A stretch of 64,000 nt of DNA from Amycolatopsis iheyensis. Its GTDB lineage: Bacteria > Actinomycetota > Actinomycetes > Mycobacteriales > Pseudonocardiaceae. Where the stretch lies: positions 105,592 to 169,591 of the forward strand of contig NZ_JAMXQV010000024.1 in assembly GCF_024703995.1 (NCBI RefSeq), in the 5' to 3' direction. A program made the position numbers and the translations under genes. Each line of letters begins with the position of its first letter. Position 1 is the stretch's first letter. Below the pieces are notes generated by a model, which ran no database searches, was not told the origin of the DNA, and saw only the letters and a program-made list of their open reading frames with translations. Shown one piece after another: positions 26,602 through 34,293 of the stretch.

Positions 26602-27225
26602 TCAGCTCGGCGCGGCGGCGAAGGCTGCGCAGCCCGGAACCGGTTCGATCGTGAGGCCGGTGGTGTCGACGACGTACTCGAACTCGTCGCGTTCGTGATT
26701 GCGGGCCAGCAACCGCTCCGGGGAAACGGTCGCGGTCCAGATCGCGCCGGGCAGTCGGCCACCGAAGCCGCCGGCAGCGTAGGCCCGGGCGACGTCTCGG
26801 CAGTCGGTCCACGACCAGTCCGCTCGCCGGTCGGCGACTGATCCGCGGTACAGCTGCTGAGGCCCCGTGGGTCGCGGAACCTGGTGGCCGTCTTCGGTGT
26901 AGCCCGCGGCAGCGAAGAGGACCCGCCACCGGGTCCTAGTGAGGACGCGGTCCGGGTACTCGGCGCTCGACCACACGAGCCCGACGACCCGGCTCACGGC
27001 GAGATCGGTGACCAGGCGGTGCCGGTGCAGAGCATCGAGCAGGACCGGGCCCTCGTCGCCCGGCACCCGGAACAGCGCAACCGTGAGTTCCTCCGCGCTC
27101 AGGACGGCGCCTCGGTCGATCAGCGCCGTGGCTAACCCGACAACATCGAGGATCACCGGAATACCGGCCTCGGCGTGGCCGCCGGACAGCGGTGCCGTGC
27201 TGGGGCCCAAATCCGTAGCTGACAT
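26602..27225 (-). CDS. ADP-ribosyltransferase-like hypothetical protein
   Basis: 207 residues from ATG 27225. The second half contains LYRGSVADRRADWSWTDCRD with VARAYAAGG and later NHERDEFEYVVDTTGL. The order Arg (YRG), Ser-Trp-Thr (SWT) and Glu (DEFEYVVD) is that of the R-S-E class of ADP-ribosyltransferase-fold proteins and of related uncharacterised phage and actinobacterial proteins. Activity would be transfer of ADP-ribose from NAD to a target, but this is inferred from motif order only. Confidence 0.55.
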   Translation of the reverse strand: MSATDLGPSTAPLSGGHAEAGIPVILDVVGLATALIDRGAVLSAEELTVALFRVPGDEGPVLLDALHRHRLVTDLAVSRVVGLVWSSAEYPDRVLTRTRWRVLFAAAGYTEDGHQVPRPTGPQQLYRGSVADRRADWSWTDCRDVARAYAAGGFGGRLPGAIWTATVSPERLLARNHERDEFEYVVDTTGLTIEPVPGCAAFAAAPS

Positions 27226-27407
27226 GACGCCTTCGCTCTTCGAGAATCGACGATCTCTCGTCTGCCTGGCTAGGATCTCAGATCCAGGCACACTGGGGCG
27301 ATCTCAGGGGACAGCCATGGTGGGGCCCGGTGCATCCACGTGGGCTTCCGGCCTACCAGAAGTCAAGTATGACCTCGGCTTGTTTAGCCTGCGGCCGGCT
27401 GCCCGGA

Positions 27408-27605
27408 TCACGTTGAGCTGCTGCGGAAGTGCGCCACCGGTCCAAGGGCCCCCGAGCCGCAGTACACGTGCGCGCTCGGCCCGCGCGTGGCGGCGACGTA
27501 CTGCGCGTACTCGCGAACGTCGGCGGGATCGGCACGCGACGTTTGCCCGCCTGCGCGACCATGAAGCCGGGATCGGCGTCCACGTGGATGAGGTTCAGGC
27601 ATCGA
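27408..27605 (-). pseudogene. Possible small gene split by a single-base shift
   Basis: The upstream frame gives CLNLIHVDADPGFMVAQAGK; the frame one base away then gives DPADVREYAQYVAATRGPSA and VYCGSGALGPVAHF before a TGA at 27408. Both parts have protein-like codon bias, and they join at about 27540. No family is recognised. Confidence 0.35.
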
Positions 27606-27954
27606 GACACTTTCGGCTACGGACCTGGGTAGGTTGTGCCCGGGCCCGGTTGTTCCCTCCCCCTCAACGACCGGGCCCGCCTCCAAACCCGGTGGTGCCC
27701 GCCAGGGTGCTCTCGGATGCCGACGCAGAGCCCGCGCAAGGCGTTCCCGCCGGACTCGCGGCGACGGCCTGAGCGGCGAGAACGATCAAGCTAGTTACCG
27801 CGGCGGCCACGAACACGGCGATAGACGCACGGGGTGACGTCGAGGGCAGCCGCCAACGAGCCGCCGGATCCGCCCGTACAACTTTGCCCACTCCACCCGG
27901 GCAAGAGCGCCGAGATCATCGCGCAACCAGGCACGATCGCCAGCCAGACAGCGG

Positions 27955-28152
27955 CTACAGGTCTCGGTCGGCGGTGTCATCAGCAGGCGGGTTGAACACC
28001 GCTTGGTCGTGCTGGCGACACAACAGGCGTACCCGATGCCGTCGGCCGGGAAGACGTTCGCCGGACACCGCGGGACGTCCGCACAGCCAGCAGAAACCAC
28101 CAGTAGCGGGTACTCGCTGGACTCCCACTTCGCGAGGCGCGATCGCGCTCAT
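27955..28152 (-). CDS. Possible small zinc-ribbon-like protein, 65 aa
   Basis: ATG 28152. The frame contains GFCWLCGRPAVSGERLPGRR and LLCRQHDQAV, a CxxC followed about 20 residues later by CxxH, which could bind zinc. Such small proteins are common in actinomycetes. No strong ribosome-binding site is visible. Confidence 0.4.
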   Translation of the reverse strand: MSAIAPREVGVQRVPATGGFCWLCGRPAVSGERLPGRRHRVRLLCRQHDQAVFNPPADDTADRDL

Positions 28153-28302
28153 GACCAGCATCGTCGCGCTATCCGGCGGACTCGCGCGAGGGCAGTCACT
28201 CGATCGAGCGTGTGCTCGCGTCAGGATTCCTGCGTCCTTCCTTGTAGCCGCTCGGTCGTCCGCGCGGGTCCCGACCTGCACGTCCTCACTGCGTCACACC
28301 GG

Positions 28303-28989
28303 TCAGGCATGGGACGCGTCCGACCCGTTCCCGGTCATGTACGCCACGATCCGGGCTACGGACGTGTCCGCCGACGAGGTGGCGGCGATGATCTGCTCGC
28401 CGGGCACGTCCAGACGCCCGCTCGCGCTGTACCAGTCGCTCATGTCCTTGGGGGTGAACTCGCTGGCCTGGGGGCGTGTGGCGTGGCGGCGCACGGTCTC
28501 TGCGAAGGGCACGTCGAAGTAGAAGAAGGTGGTGCGGCCGTGGTGGTCGGCGGCGAGTTGGCGCAGCATCGGCCCGTATCGGGCTGCTGTGAGGATGCCC
28601 TCGAGGATGACGTGGTATCCGGCGTCGAGGCTGAATCGGCAGACCGTCGCGATCAGCGCGATGTTCAGTCCGCCGGGGACATCGTGTTCGCGCAGAACGA
28701 CTCGGCGCAGGACGTCCTGTTGGACCAGCGCGACGCCGCGGCCGAGCTGGGCGCGTGCGGCCGTGGCGACGGTGCTCTTGCCGGCGCCGGAGGGGCCCCG
28801 GAGCACGATCAGCTGGGTGTGCGGTGAGCCAGTCGGCCCGTTGGGCGGTTTCTGCGAACCCGCTGCTGCAGGTCTCGCAGCGGCGGCAGGGGCTGCCGCG
28901 TCTCTCCCGATGGACTCGGTGTCCGCGGTCTCGGCGTGGAGTTTGTTGCTGCCCGTGGCCACGACGACAACTACTACCGGACCCGCCAT
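28303..28989 (-). CDS. P-loop kinase (AAA_33-like)
   Basis: 228 residues. The first 55 residues are low complexity and may be mis-started. LIVLRGPSGAGKSTVATAA is a perfect Walker A (GPSGAGKST), followed by VALVQQDVLRRVVLREHDVP and GYHVILEGILTAARYGPML, typical of small nucleotide/antibiotic kinases such as chloramphenicol phosphotransferase-like or AAA_33 proteins. FYFDVPFAETVRRHATRPQA provides the lid arginines. It should phosphorylate a small molecule or RNA end; the substrate is unknown. Confidence 0.75.
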   Translation of the reverse strand: MAGPVVVVVVATGSNKLHAETADTESIGRDAAAPAAAARPAAAGSQKPPNGPTGSPHTQLIVLRGPSGAGKSTVATAARAQLGRGVALVQQDVLRRVVLREHDVPGGLNIALIATVCRFSLDAGYHVILEGILTAARYGPMLRQLAADHHGRTTFFYFDVPFAETVRRHATRPQASEFTPKDMSDWYSASGRLDVPGEQIIAATSSADTSVARIVAYMTGNGSDASHA

Positions 28990-29253
28990 AGGACGCTGGA
29001 TCGGGTCAGCCTTATCCGCACGTGGGCGGGTTCAGCGGTTCCAGGTTCAGTAGCGTCGCCTGGCGATCGAGAAACTCGCGTGCGTCGTAGGGATGCTCAC
29101 GCGCAGGCTTGGCGCCATTTCAAGGCCGCTCGCCAGGTTGCGATCAAGGCCTCGCCGTCGGCGAAGCTGGGTGACGGGCCGAGCGGCAGCCAGGTCTGCT
29201 CCACAGGTTCCCCGGCTTCTCTGTTGCATTCGGCAGCTAGTTCGTCGCGAGCA

Positions 29254-31089
29254 TCACTTCCGTAGACGGGCGTTCGGGGGCCACGTGCCTGGGGGTGGGG
29301 TCGGTCGCAGGAGCGGGGTGAGGAAGGCGTCCATGAGCGGCTGGACACCCGCAAAGGCGTGCAGCGTGGTGGTCAGCTCGCGCACGCGCGGGTCGGTGCT
29401 GCGCAGAGCGGGCAGGTCAGCGGCGAAGCTGCCGGCGAGGGCGGGGTCTAGTGCGGCTGCGGCGCTGAGGATGCAGGTCCGCAGACGTCGCACGGTCCGG
29501 TGGTTGTTGTCGCCGGTGAGCAGGACACTGGCGGTGGCGGCGGGGTCGAGGAACAGTTCGAGGGCGACCCGGGCCGGCATGTCGGGGGTGGCGCCGGCGG
29601 CGGTGGTGATCAGCCTCAGGAGTTCGCGGGCGAGCCGGACGCGCCGGTCGTGGGTGTCGTCGGCGGGGAGCAGGTGGTCGAGCGCGTCGTAGAGATCGTT
29701 GTACGGGTCGGCCTGCGGATCGCTGTCGTCGTCGCGGAGGGCTTCGATCGCGCGCAGTGCAGGCAGGACGCGGTTCGCGGTCGTTGTGAGGTCTGCGGTG
29801 TCAGCGGCTGCCTGGATGGCGTCGGCGCCCACGGTGAGCAGGGCGTCGTGGGCCACGTGGTGCAACGGCCCGGCAGTGACAGTGACATCGGATAACGCTG
29901 CTCCGGGGGCGCCGAGGGCCGGGGTCTCGAGCAGGTCAGGGCGCAGGAGGGCGGCGCGGATGAGGACGTGTGCGTCGGCGGCGGCGGTGAGCTCGTCGTC
30001 GTCTTCCTCGTCGGAGGCGGTGAGGTGTTCGTCGTCGATTTCGGCGAGGATTTCGACGGCGGGGTTCGCGTCGTCGCTGTCGAGCGCGTCGAGCCAGAGC
30101 CAGGGAGTGCGGGCGTGTTCGGTGACGTCGTGGGTCACGGTGGCCAGGACGCGTAGTCCCGCCCAAAGCAGTGCCCGCAGCTGCGCGCGGCTGCGCAGCT
30201 GGTAGGCGGCGTCGTCGAGGTCGTCGCTGCGGTGGTTCCATCGCAGGTCGTGGCATTGCATGAAGTCGTCGAGCAGGACGTGGCCGCGCATCCGGTCATC
30301 GTCGTAGTCGGTGGCCGGCTGGTCTATCTCGGCGCGTACCGCGCTCAGCAGATGCTGTGCCAGCGCGGTGTCGCCGTTGCCGTGCCCGGTCAGCGGCCGG
30401 CGCGTGCCAGCGGCGGTTTCGTGTTCGGCGGCGGCGATCAGGAGGGTGCCGAGCTCGCTGGCCAGCTCCCGGCCCCAGGGGTGCTGGGTGACGGCGCCGC
30501 CGATGAGGTCGGCCGCGTCGACGGCGTTCGGGGTGCGGCGGCTTTCGCCGGTGGGGTCGTGCAGGTCGCGGACGGCGGCTGCGAGCAGGAACTGGGCTTC
30601 CATTTCGAGCAGGTCGTCACGCAGGTGCTCCGCGACCGGGAACCGCGGACCATCCTCACGCAGGCGCGGCAGCCAATTCCCGTCCGCGTCAGGGGTGGTC
30701 ACTGTGGTGACGCGCAGTGAATCGGTGGTCCAGCCCAGCAGCGCGGGTGCCGCGTCGGCGAGGTGTCGGCAGAGGCTGGCACCGATCGTCGTGGCGACCT
30801 CGAGGACGTCGGTGTCGACCGCGAGACCGATCATGGCGCCGTCCGCGTAGCCGACCACGCTGAGATCGACAAGCCCGGGCTCGCCTGCAGCGTCGTCCTC
30901 GACGTCGTCGTCGAGTCGGGGGACTGCGGGTACGTCCCAGCCGGCTTTCAGCAGGTCGACGATCAGTCCCGGCAGCTGCGCCACGGCGGCCGCGTCGTCG
31001 ATGGGTGCGGGTGCGGTCATCTCCAGCCACACGGCGTAGGGCACGCCTTGCCGGGTACCGGCGGTGAGGTTCACCCGACCGGCTGACAT
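29254..31089 (-). CDS. Large hypothetical protein, 611 aa
   Basis: The ATG at 31089 is chosen because the sequence upstream of it loses protein character. The protein is acidic, Asp/Ala/Leu-rich and mostly helical, with acidic runs such as SDEEDDDELTAAADAHVLIR. I recognise no domain, signal peptide or membrane segment. It is followed at 29097-29253 by a minus-strand frame without start codon (EPVEQTWLPLGPSPSFADGE), possibly a small coupled gene or decayed tail. The HEPN-like gene lies 92 bp upstream on the same strand, so they may be co-transcribed. Confidence 0.6.
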   Translation of the reverse strand: MSAGRVNLTAGTRQGVPYAVWLEMTAPAPIDDAAAVAQLPGLIVDLLKAGWDVPAVPRLDDDVEDDAAGEPGLVDLSVVGYADGAMIGLAVDTDVLEVATTIGASLCRHLADAAPALLGWTTDSLRVTTVTTPDADGNWLPRLREDGPRFPVAEHLRDDLLEMEAQFLLAAAVRDLHDPTGESRRTPNAVDAADLIGGAVTQHPWGRELASELGTLLIAAAEHETAAGTRRPLTGHGNGDTALAQHLLSAVRAEIDQPATDYDDDRMRGHVLLDDFMQCHDLRWNHRSDDLDDAAYQLRSRAQLRALLWAGLRVLATVTHDVTEHARTPWLWLDALDSDDANPAVEILAEIDDEHLTASDEEDDDELTAAADAHVLIRAALLRPDLLETPALGAPGAALSDVTVTAGPLHHVAHDALLTVGADAIQAAADTADLTTTANRVLPALRAIEALRDDDSDPQADPYNDLYDALDHLLPADDTHDRRVRLARELLRLITTAAGATPDMPARVALELFLDPAATASVLLTGDNNHRTVRRLRTCILSAAAALDPALAGSFAADLPALRSTDPRVRELTTTLHAFAGVQPLMDAFLTPLLRPTPPPGTWPPNARLRK

Positions 31090-31181
31090 GGACGACTTTC
31101 GCGGGTTCTGACTTTCTCCTCCGGGCAGCGGGCGGCTCTGGCCAGCGCCAGTGTATTGGCGAGGGCAGGCTGTCCTTTCGC

Positions 31182-31715
31182 TTAGTCGAGTTGTACGTAG
31201 GTGTCGATGAGTGCTGAGCCTTGCCACGTCGGCACGGCCTCGTACGCGATGCGCTCGACCAGCCGGCCGCAGAAAACGGGGACGCTGATCAGGACACGGT
31301 CTGAGCGCCGCGTGTCGACGGCGTACGCTCCGGAAGCGGGCGTGACGAACAGGTTGCGGTTGCCGACGGTCACGGGCTTGGGTATGCCGTAGGCGTGGTG
31401 CAGCGCGCACCGGAACTTGTAGATGAACGCGGCGTCGTCCGCGTCGATGCCGTGTTCGGTCAGCAGGCGCCGGAATCGGTTGCCGACCTTTTCGTCCCGG
31501 TTGGTGGTGGAGAGGATGTCGAGCACGATCATGCCCAGCGCAAGACCGATCCACGAGTTGTTGCCGTCACCGGCCCCGGTGGTCTCGTCGCGGCCATTGA
31601 CGGTCCGCATGTCCCGCAGCGCCAGAAACCACGTGGTGTACGTGTGGGTCTCGTCGAGGTCGCACAAGAGCATCGGCCCAGCGTCGGGCCCCTTGTCCAG
31701 CACGGTCGTCATCAC
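31182..31715 (-). CDS. Hypothetical protein with HEPN-like Rx4H motif
   Basis: 177 residues from ATG 31715 or 31712. Helices with WIGLALGMIVLDILSTTNRD and AAFIYKFRCALHHAYGIPKP are visible; FRCALHHAYG holds an R-x4-H pattern like the catalytic motif of HEPN ribonucleases, in the expected position near the end of a helix. The last third is beta-rich. A HEPN-type RNase or HEPN-derived protein is possible but needs structural support. It lies just upstream of the 611-residue protein gene. Confidence 0.5.
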   Translation of the reverse strand: MMTTVLDKGPDAGPMLLCDLDETHTYTTWFLALRDMRTVNGRDETTGAGDGNNSWIGLALGMIVLDILSTTNRDEKVGNRFRRLLTEHGIDADDAAFIYKFRCALHHAYGIPKPVTVGNRNLFVTPASGAYAVDTRRSDRVLISVPVFCGRLVERIAYEAVPTWQGSALIDTYVQLD

Positions 31716-31751
31716 GTCACAGTATGTCGAGCGCAGCGCGAACGGAATTTG

Positions 31752-31960
31752 TTAACCCTGCGGAGGCATGCGCGCGCGGATGGAGGTCACGAGCGCAGTG
31801 TCGATGACCTCGCCGACGCGGTACCGCGGCCAGCCGTGTTCGTCGGGCTCGCGCTTGAGGGCTTGCCGGGCGTGCCCAGATGCGCAGCGTGTTCGCCGAC
31901 AGTTCGCGGCCGAGCAGTCTCGGCACCACGCGGGCGATCTCCGCCGCGGCCGTCTCGACA
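31752..31960 (-). pseudogene. MerR-like HTH fragment, frame broken
   Basis: In one frame VPRLLGRELSANTLRIWA and, one base away, QALKREPDEHGWPRYRVGEV followed by IDTALVTSI and a TAA at 31752. Joined they make a single MerR-like winged-helix (helix, turn, W-A-R, then GWPRYRxGEVI). A one-base excess in a CCC run near 31862 breaks the frame, and no good start codon is in frame upstream. Either decay or sequencing error. Confidence 0.5.
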
Positions 31961-32647
31961 TCCCGGGCAGCGCCGGGCTCGGGATGACGCGTTCACACAC
32001 GCACATGGCGCCGGTGTCGGGAGGAAGTGTCTTCTAACCGATCAGCTCCGTCTCGCTGCGATCGCCGTCGGGCTGACGGCGGGGGCCATCCTGACCGGCA
32101 TTCCGGCGTAGCGGAGTCTCGTGATCGAGCAATGCCGGGCTGGCTGCGGTGGCAACGACATGCGGTCATGCTGGACCGCGATCGGTCACACGCCGACGCC
32201 CCCGGAGCTGCGCGGATGCATTTCTCGGCACGTACAGGGCTCGGTAGTTTTCGCAAAACGCGGCCAAGTTACCTGATCGATCACGGCCCGAGCTACATCT
32301 TCGAAACCGAGGAGCTGACTGCTTCGCCGGTCATCGGTGAGTAGCGACGCCGACAGGCGCCCGCTCGATCACCCGCTCGTTGACGTCCACGGTCGAGCCG
32401 TCGATGAAGGAAGCAAACGGCGTGTCTTCGCCGAAGCTGCTACCCGCCGGGCCTAGGCTGCACCCGGGTCGGCTACTGCGCGCTAATTTTCTCGTACTGC
32501 AGTCGAGGAAGCGGCGCTGCCTCGGCTCCGTCCTGTCGCATGGCAGGCGGAACCTCGCTGAGGAAGGTGGTTAGCGGAGATGCCCCTACAGAGGCATATC
32601 CCCGACCCGCAGGAGAGAAAGGCTCACCATCAGCATCACCGGCTCGG

Positions 32648-32724
32648 TGACACTGACGGTGCGGCAACTGGTGACTTTCGCGGTACTGGTGCTCATTGGC
32701 CTGGGAACCTGGTACCCGCGCTAG
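32648..32724 (+). CDS. Possible micro-protein with one membrane helix, 25 aa
   Basis: GTG 32648 to TAG 32724 encodes LTVRQLVTFAVLVLIGLGTW flanked by a few residues, enough to form one membrane helix. An AGGAG lies about 30 bp upstream, too far for this GTG, so the true start is uncertain. A terminator-like hairpin follows 26 bp later, which supports a short transcript. Confidence 0.3.
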
Positions 32725-32749
32725 TCCGGCCGTGCCGGTCTGCTCCTCG

Positions 32750-32778
32750 ACGGGGTCGCCTACGGGCGGCCCCGTTTT
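32750..32778 (+). terminator. Rho-independent terminator-like hairpin
   Basis: ACGGGG and CCCCGT (32750-32755, 32770-32775) pair, with an inner GCC/GGC pairing, and a TTTT run ends the structure on the plus strand. Confidence 0.6.
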
Positions 32779-32948
32779 CTGTGTCGAGCACAGCTCCACA
32801 ACTCCCACTGTACGACAGGGGAGCATTGATCGGGAAGGTTTTCGCTACGGAAAGTCAGAGCAAGGTCCGTGAGCAGGGCAAATGCCGCCGAAGGAACGTC
32901 CGTTCAGGTGAATTTTGTAACGCAGTTCGCTCTGGATGTGCCGTACAC

Positions 32949-33164
32949 GTGCATGAGGTCAACATTGAAGAAGCCGAAGACGCTGCGGGCCGGCTGCCCG
33001 GCATCACCGCCGAGACCGGCAGCGCCCAGATCAGCGCGGCGACGGTGGCGATCTGCTGCATCGGCGTACGTACCGCCCTCGGCGTCTCGGCCACGACCCT
33101 GGCCTACTTCGGCTACGTGGATCCCGGCCGACCGCCGACGCCCGAACGCCGAGCACTCGCCTAG
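32949..33164 (+). CDS. Possible small protein, 71 aa
   Basis: GTG 32949 opens a frame with HEVNIEEAEDAAGRLPGITA and AQISAATVAICCIGVRTALG. Codon third positions are G/C-rich and composition is protein-like. No family or ribosome-binding site is clear. Confidence 0.35.
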   Translation: MHEVNIEEAEDAAGRLPGITAETGSAQISAATVAICCIGVRTALGVSATTLAYFGYVDPGRPPTPERRALA

Positions 33165-33250
33165 GTCGACAGCGTCCGAGCGTGCATGACCACGGCGACT
33201 CGACCAGGCGAGCAGCGCGTTGGTCAGGGCATTCGCGTGCTGAAGTAACT

Positions 33251-33475
33251 TCAACGGCCGTCAGCCCGGGCCTGCAGCTGCTCCAGCTCGGCTTCGCTGA
33301 AGCCGATGCCCACGTCCCCGACCCCGATGTAGAGCAGCTGTCCGGATCGTGGGCGGCCACCATCACCTGGGACGAAGTTCGCGCCTGCCGGAACGCCGCG
33401 CGGCTGGTGTTCACCGCCGAGGTCGTCCTCGACCGCGTCGATGACCACGGCGACCTGCGTCGGCCTGCACGACAC
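33251..33475 (-). CDS. Possible small protein, 74 aa
   Basis: GTG-started frame ending in SGQLLYIGVGDVGIGFSEAE and LEQLQARADGR. The glycine-rich strand-like end looks natural, but the opposite strand is also open over part of this stretch, so strand assignment is uncertain. Confidence 0.35.
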   Translation of the reverse strand: MSCRPTQVAVVIDAVEDDLGGEHQPRGVPAGANFVPGDGGRPRSGQLLYIGVGDVGIGFSEAELEQLQARADGR

Positions 33476-33538
33476 CGGCGAAACGGTGGCCCCCTTCGCG
33501 ACCAGGCGAAGGCCACCGCAATGTGCCGCGGAGCAGCT

Positions 33539-33733
33539 CTACGCGCGGACGGGCATCGCGTGGGTGCGGTCGGCCGCGAACTCGGCGAGGATCCGTTCGC
33601 GCAGCACGCGGCCGACCTCCCGACGGACCCGGTCCTCGACGCTGTCGCCGAGCAGCATCTCCTGCGCCGCGAGCACCTCGAGCACGCTGACAGCCGAGTG
33701 CGCGTCACCCGCGAGATCACCCGGTCGCGACAT
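33539..33733 (-). CDS. Possible small helical protein, 64 aa
   Basis: ATG 33733; helical sequence with SVLEVLAAQEMLLGDSVEDR and REVGRVLRERILAEFAADRT. It is divergent from the small gene at 33769 and in line with the one at 33251. No family is recognised. Confidence 0.4.
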   Translation of the reverse strand: MSRPGDLAGDAHSAVSVLEVLAAQEMLLGDSVEDRVRREVGRVLRERILAEFAADRTHAMPVRA

Positions 33734-33768
33734 GGTGTCACCGGTGAACGACAGGCACTGTTGAGCGA

Positions 33769-33975
33769 GTGGAATCACGCGAGATTCGGGTTCTGTTGCC
33801 GATCGACGTGCCCCAAGGTCGGTACGCGGCGATCGTGCACGCGGTCGCCGGAGTCCTCGACGCTGCCGGCGTCGTCGCCGCATCCTCGATCGTTGTGGAT
33901 CACGTTGCCTGCGATGCGGAGCTAAACGCGGCGTTCGACCAGTTCAGTGCCGCGTACCCGTGGAGCGACCGCTGA
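33769..33975 (+). CDS. Small protein, 68 aa
   Basis: GTG 33769 gives ESREIRVLLPIDVPQGRYAA and VAGVLDAAGVVAASSIVVDH, an alternating strand/helix sequence with good codon bias. It could be a small ferredoxin-fold-like protein; no family is recognised. Confidence 0.45.
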   Translation: MESREIRVLLPIDVPQGRYAAIVHAVAGVLDAAGVVAASSIVVDHVACDAELNAAFDQFSAAYPWSDR

Positions 33976-34206
33976 TCGGGGTTGGGTTGGGTGAGAGCAT
34001 CGCGTTTGCAGCTCAGTGCGTCGGCGCGGTCCACGTCGGGTCCCAGAGGACGTCGTCGTCCTCGGTGGCGTCGGGACGCGGTGGCTTTAGCGGGCGGCCG
34101 TCGGCGAGCAGGTCGAGGCGGGTCACCTCGGCGTAGGTGTAGCGGGTTGCCGAGCGCGCCAGGTGCGTGCACACCGCGTCGGCGACCGCGAGGCAGCGCG
34201 GGCCGC

Positions 34207-34290
34207 TCAGGTGCTGTTGCCCAGCGGCCAGCTGTGGTCGCTGTCAGGGGCGTCGAGCCAGACGAACTGCTTGCCCGGCAGCAGAGTCGC
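34207..34290 (-). pseudogene. C-terminal fragment of a graspetide-type methyltransferase
   Basis: The minus strand encodes LPGKQFVWLDAPDSDHSWPL followed by GNST and a stop. The complete methyltransferase at 42300-43457 ends in the nearly identical LPGKQFVWLDDPDSDYSWPL plus GIST. Only these 25 or so codons survive, directly after the STAND gene. After the stop a further coding-like frame runs to 34017 (TYAEVTRLDLLADGRPLKPP), without a start codon. Confidence 0.65.
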
Positions 34291-34293
34291 GGT

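Larger units (their letters stand above)
27226..28302. other. 1.1-kb region with decayed or very small genes
   Basis: No full-length gene is convincing. Two fragments stand out on the minus strand. Around 27408-27605 CLNLIHVDADPGFMVAQAGK and ADPADVREYAQYVAATRG occur in different frames, as if one small gene had lost a base. The second fragment is the small Cys-containing frame annotated at 27955-28152. Confidence 0.4.
31961..32948. other. Region without a convincing full-size gene
   Basis: About 1 kb. It holds a tiny hydrophobic ORF and a terminator-like hairpin (annotated separately) and otherwise only chance frames. No RNA gene was recognised. Confidence 0.35.
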
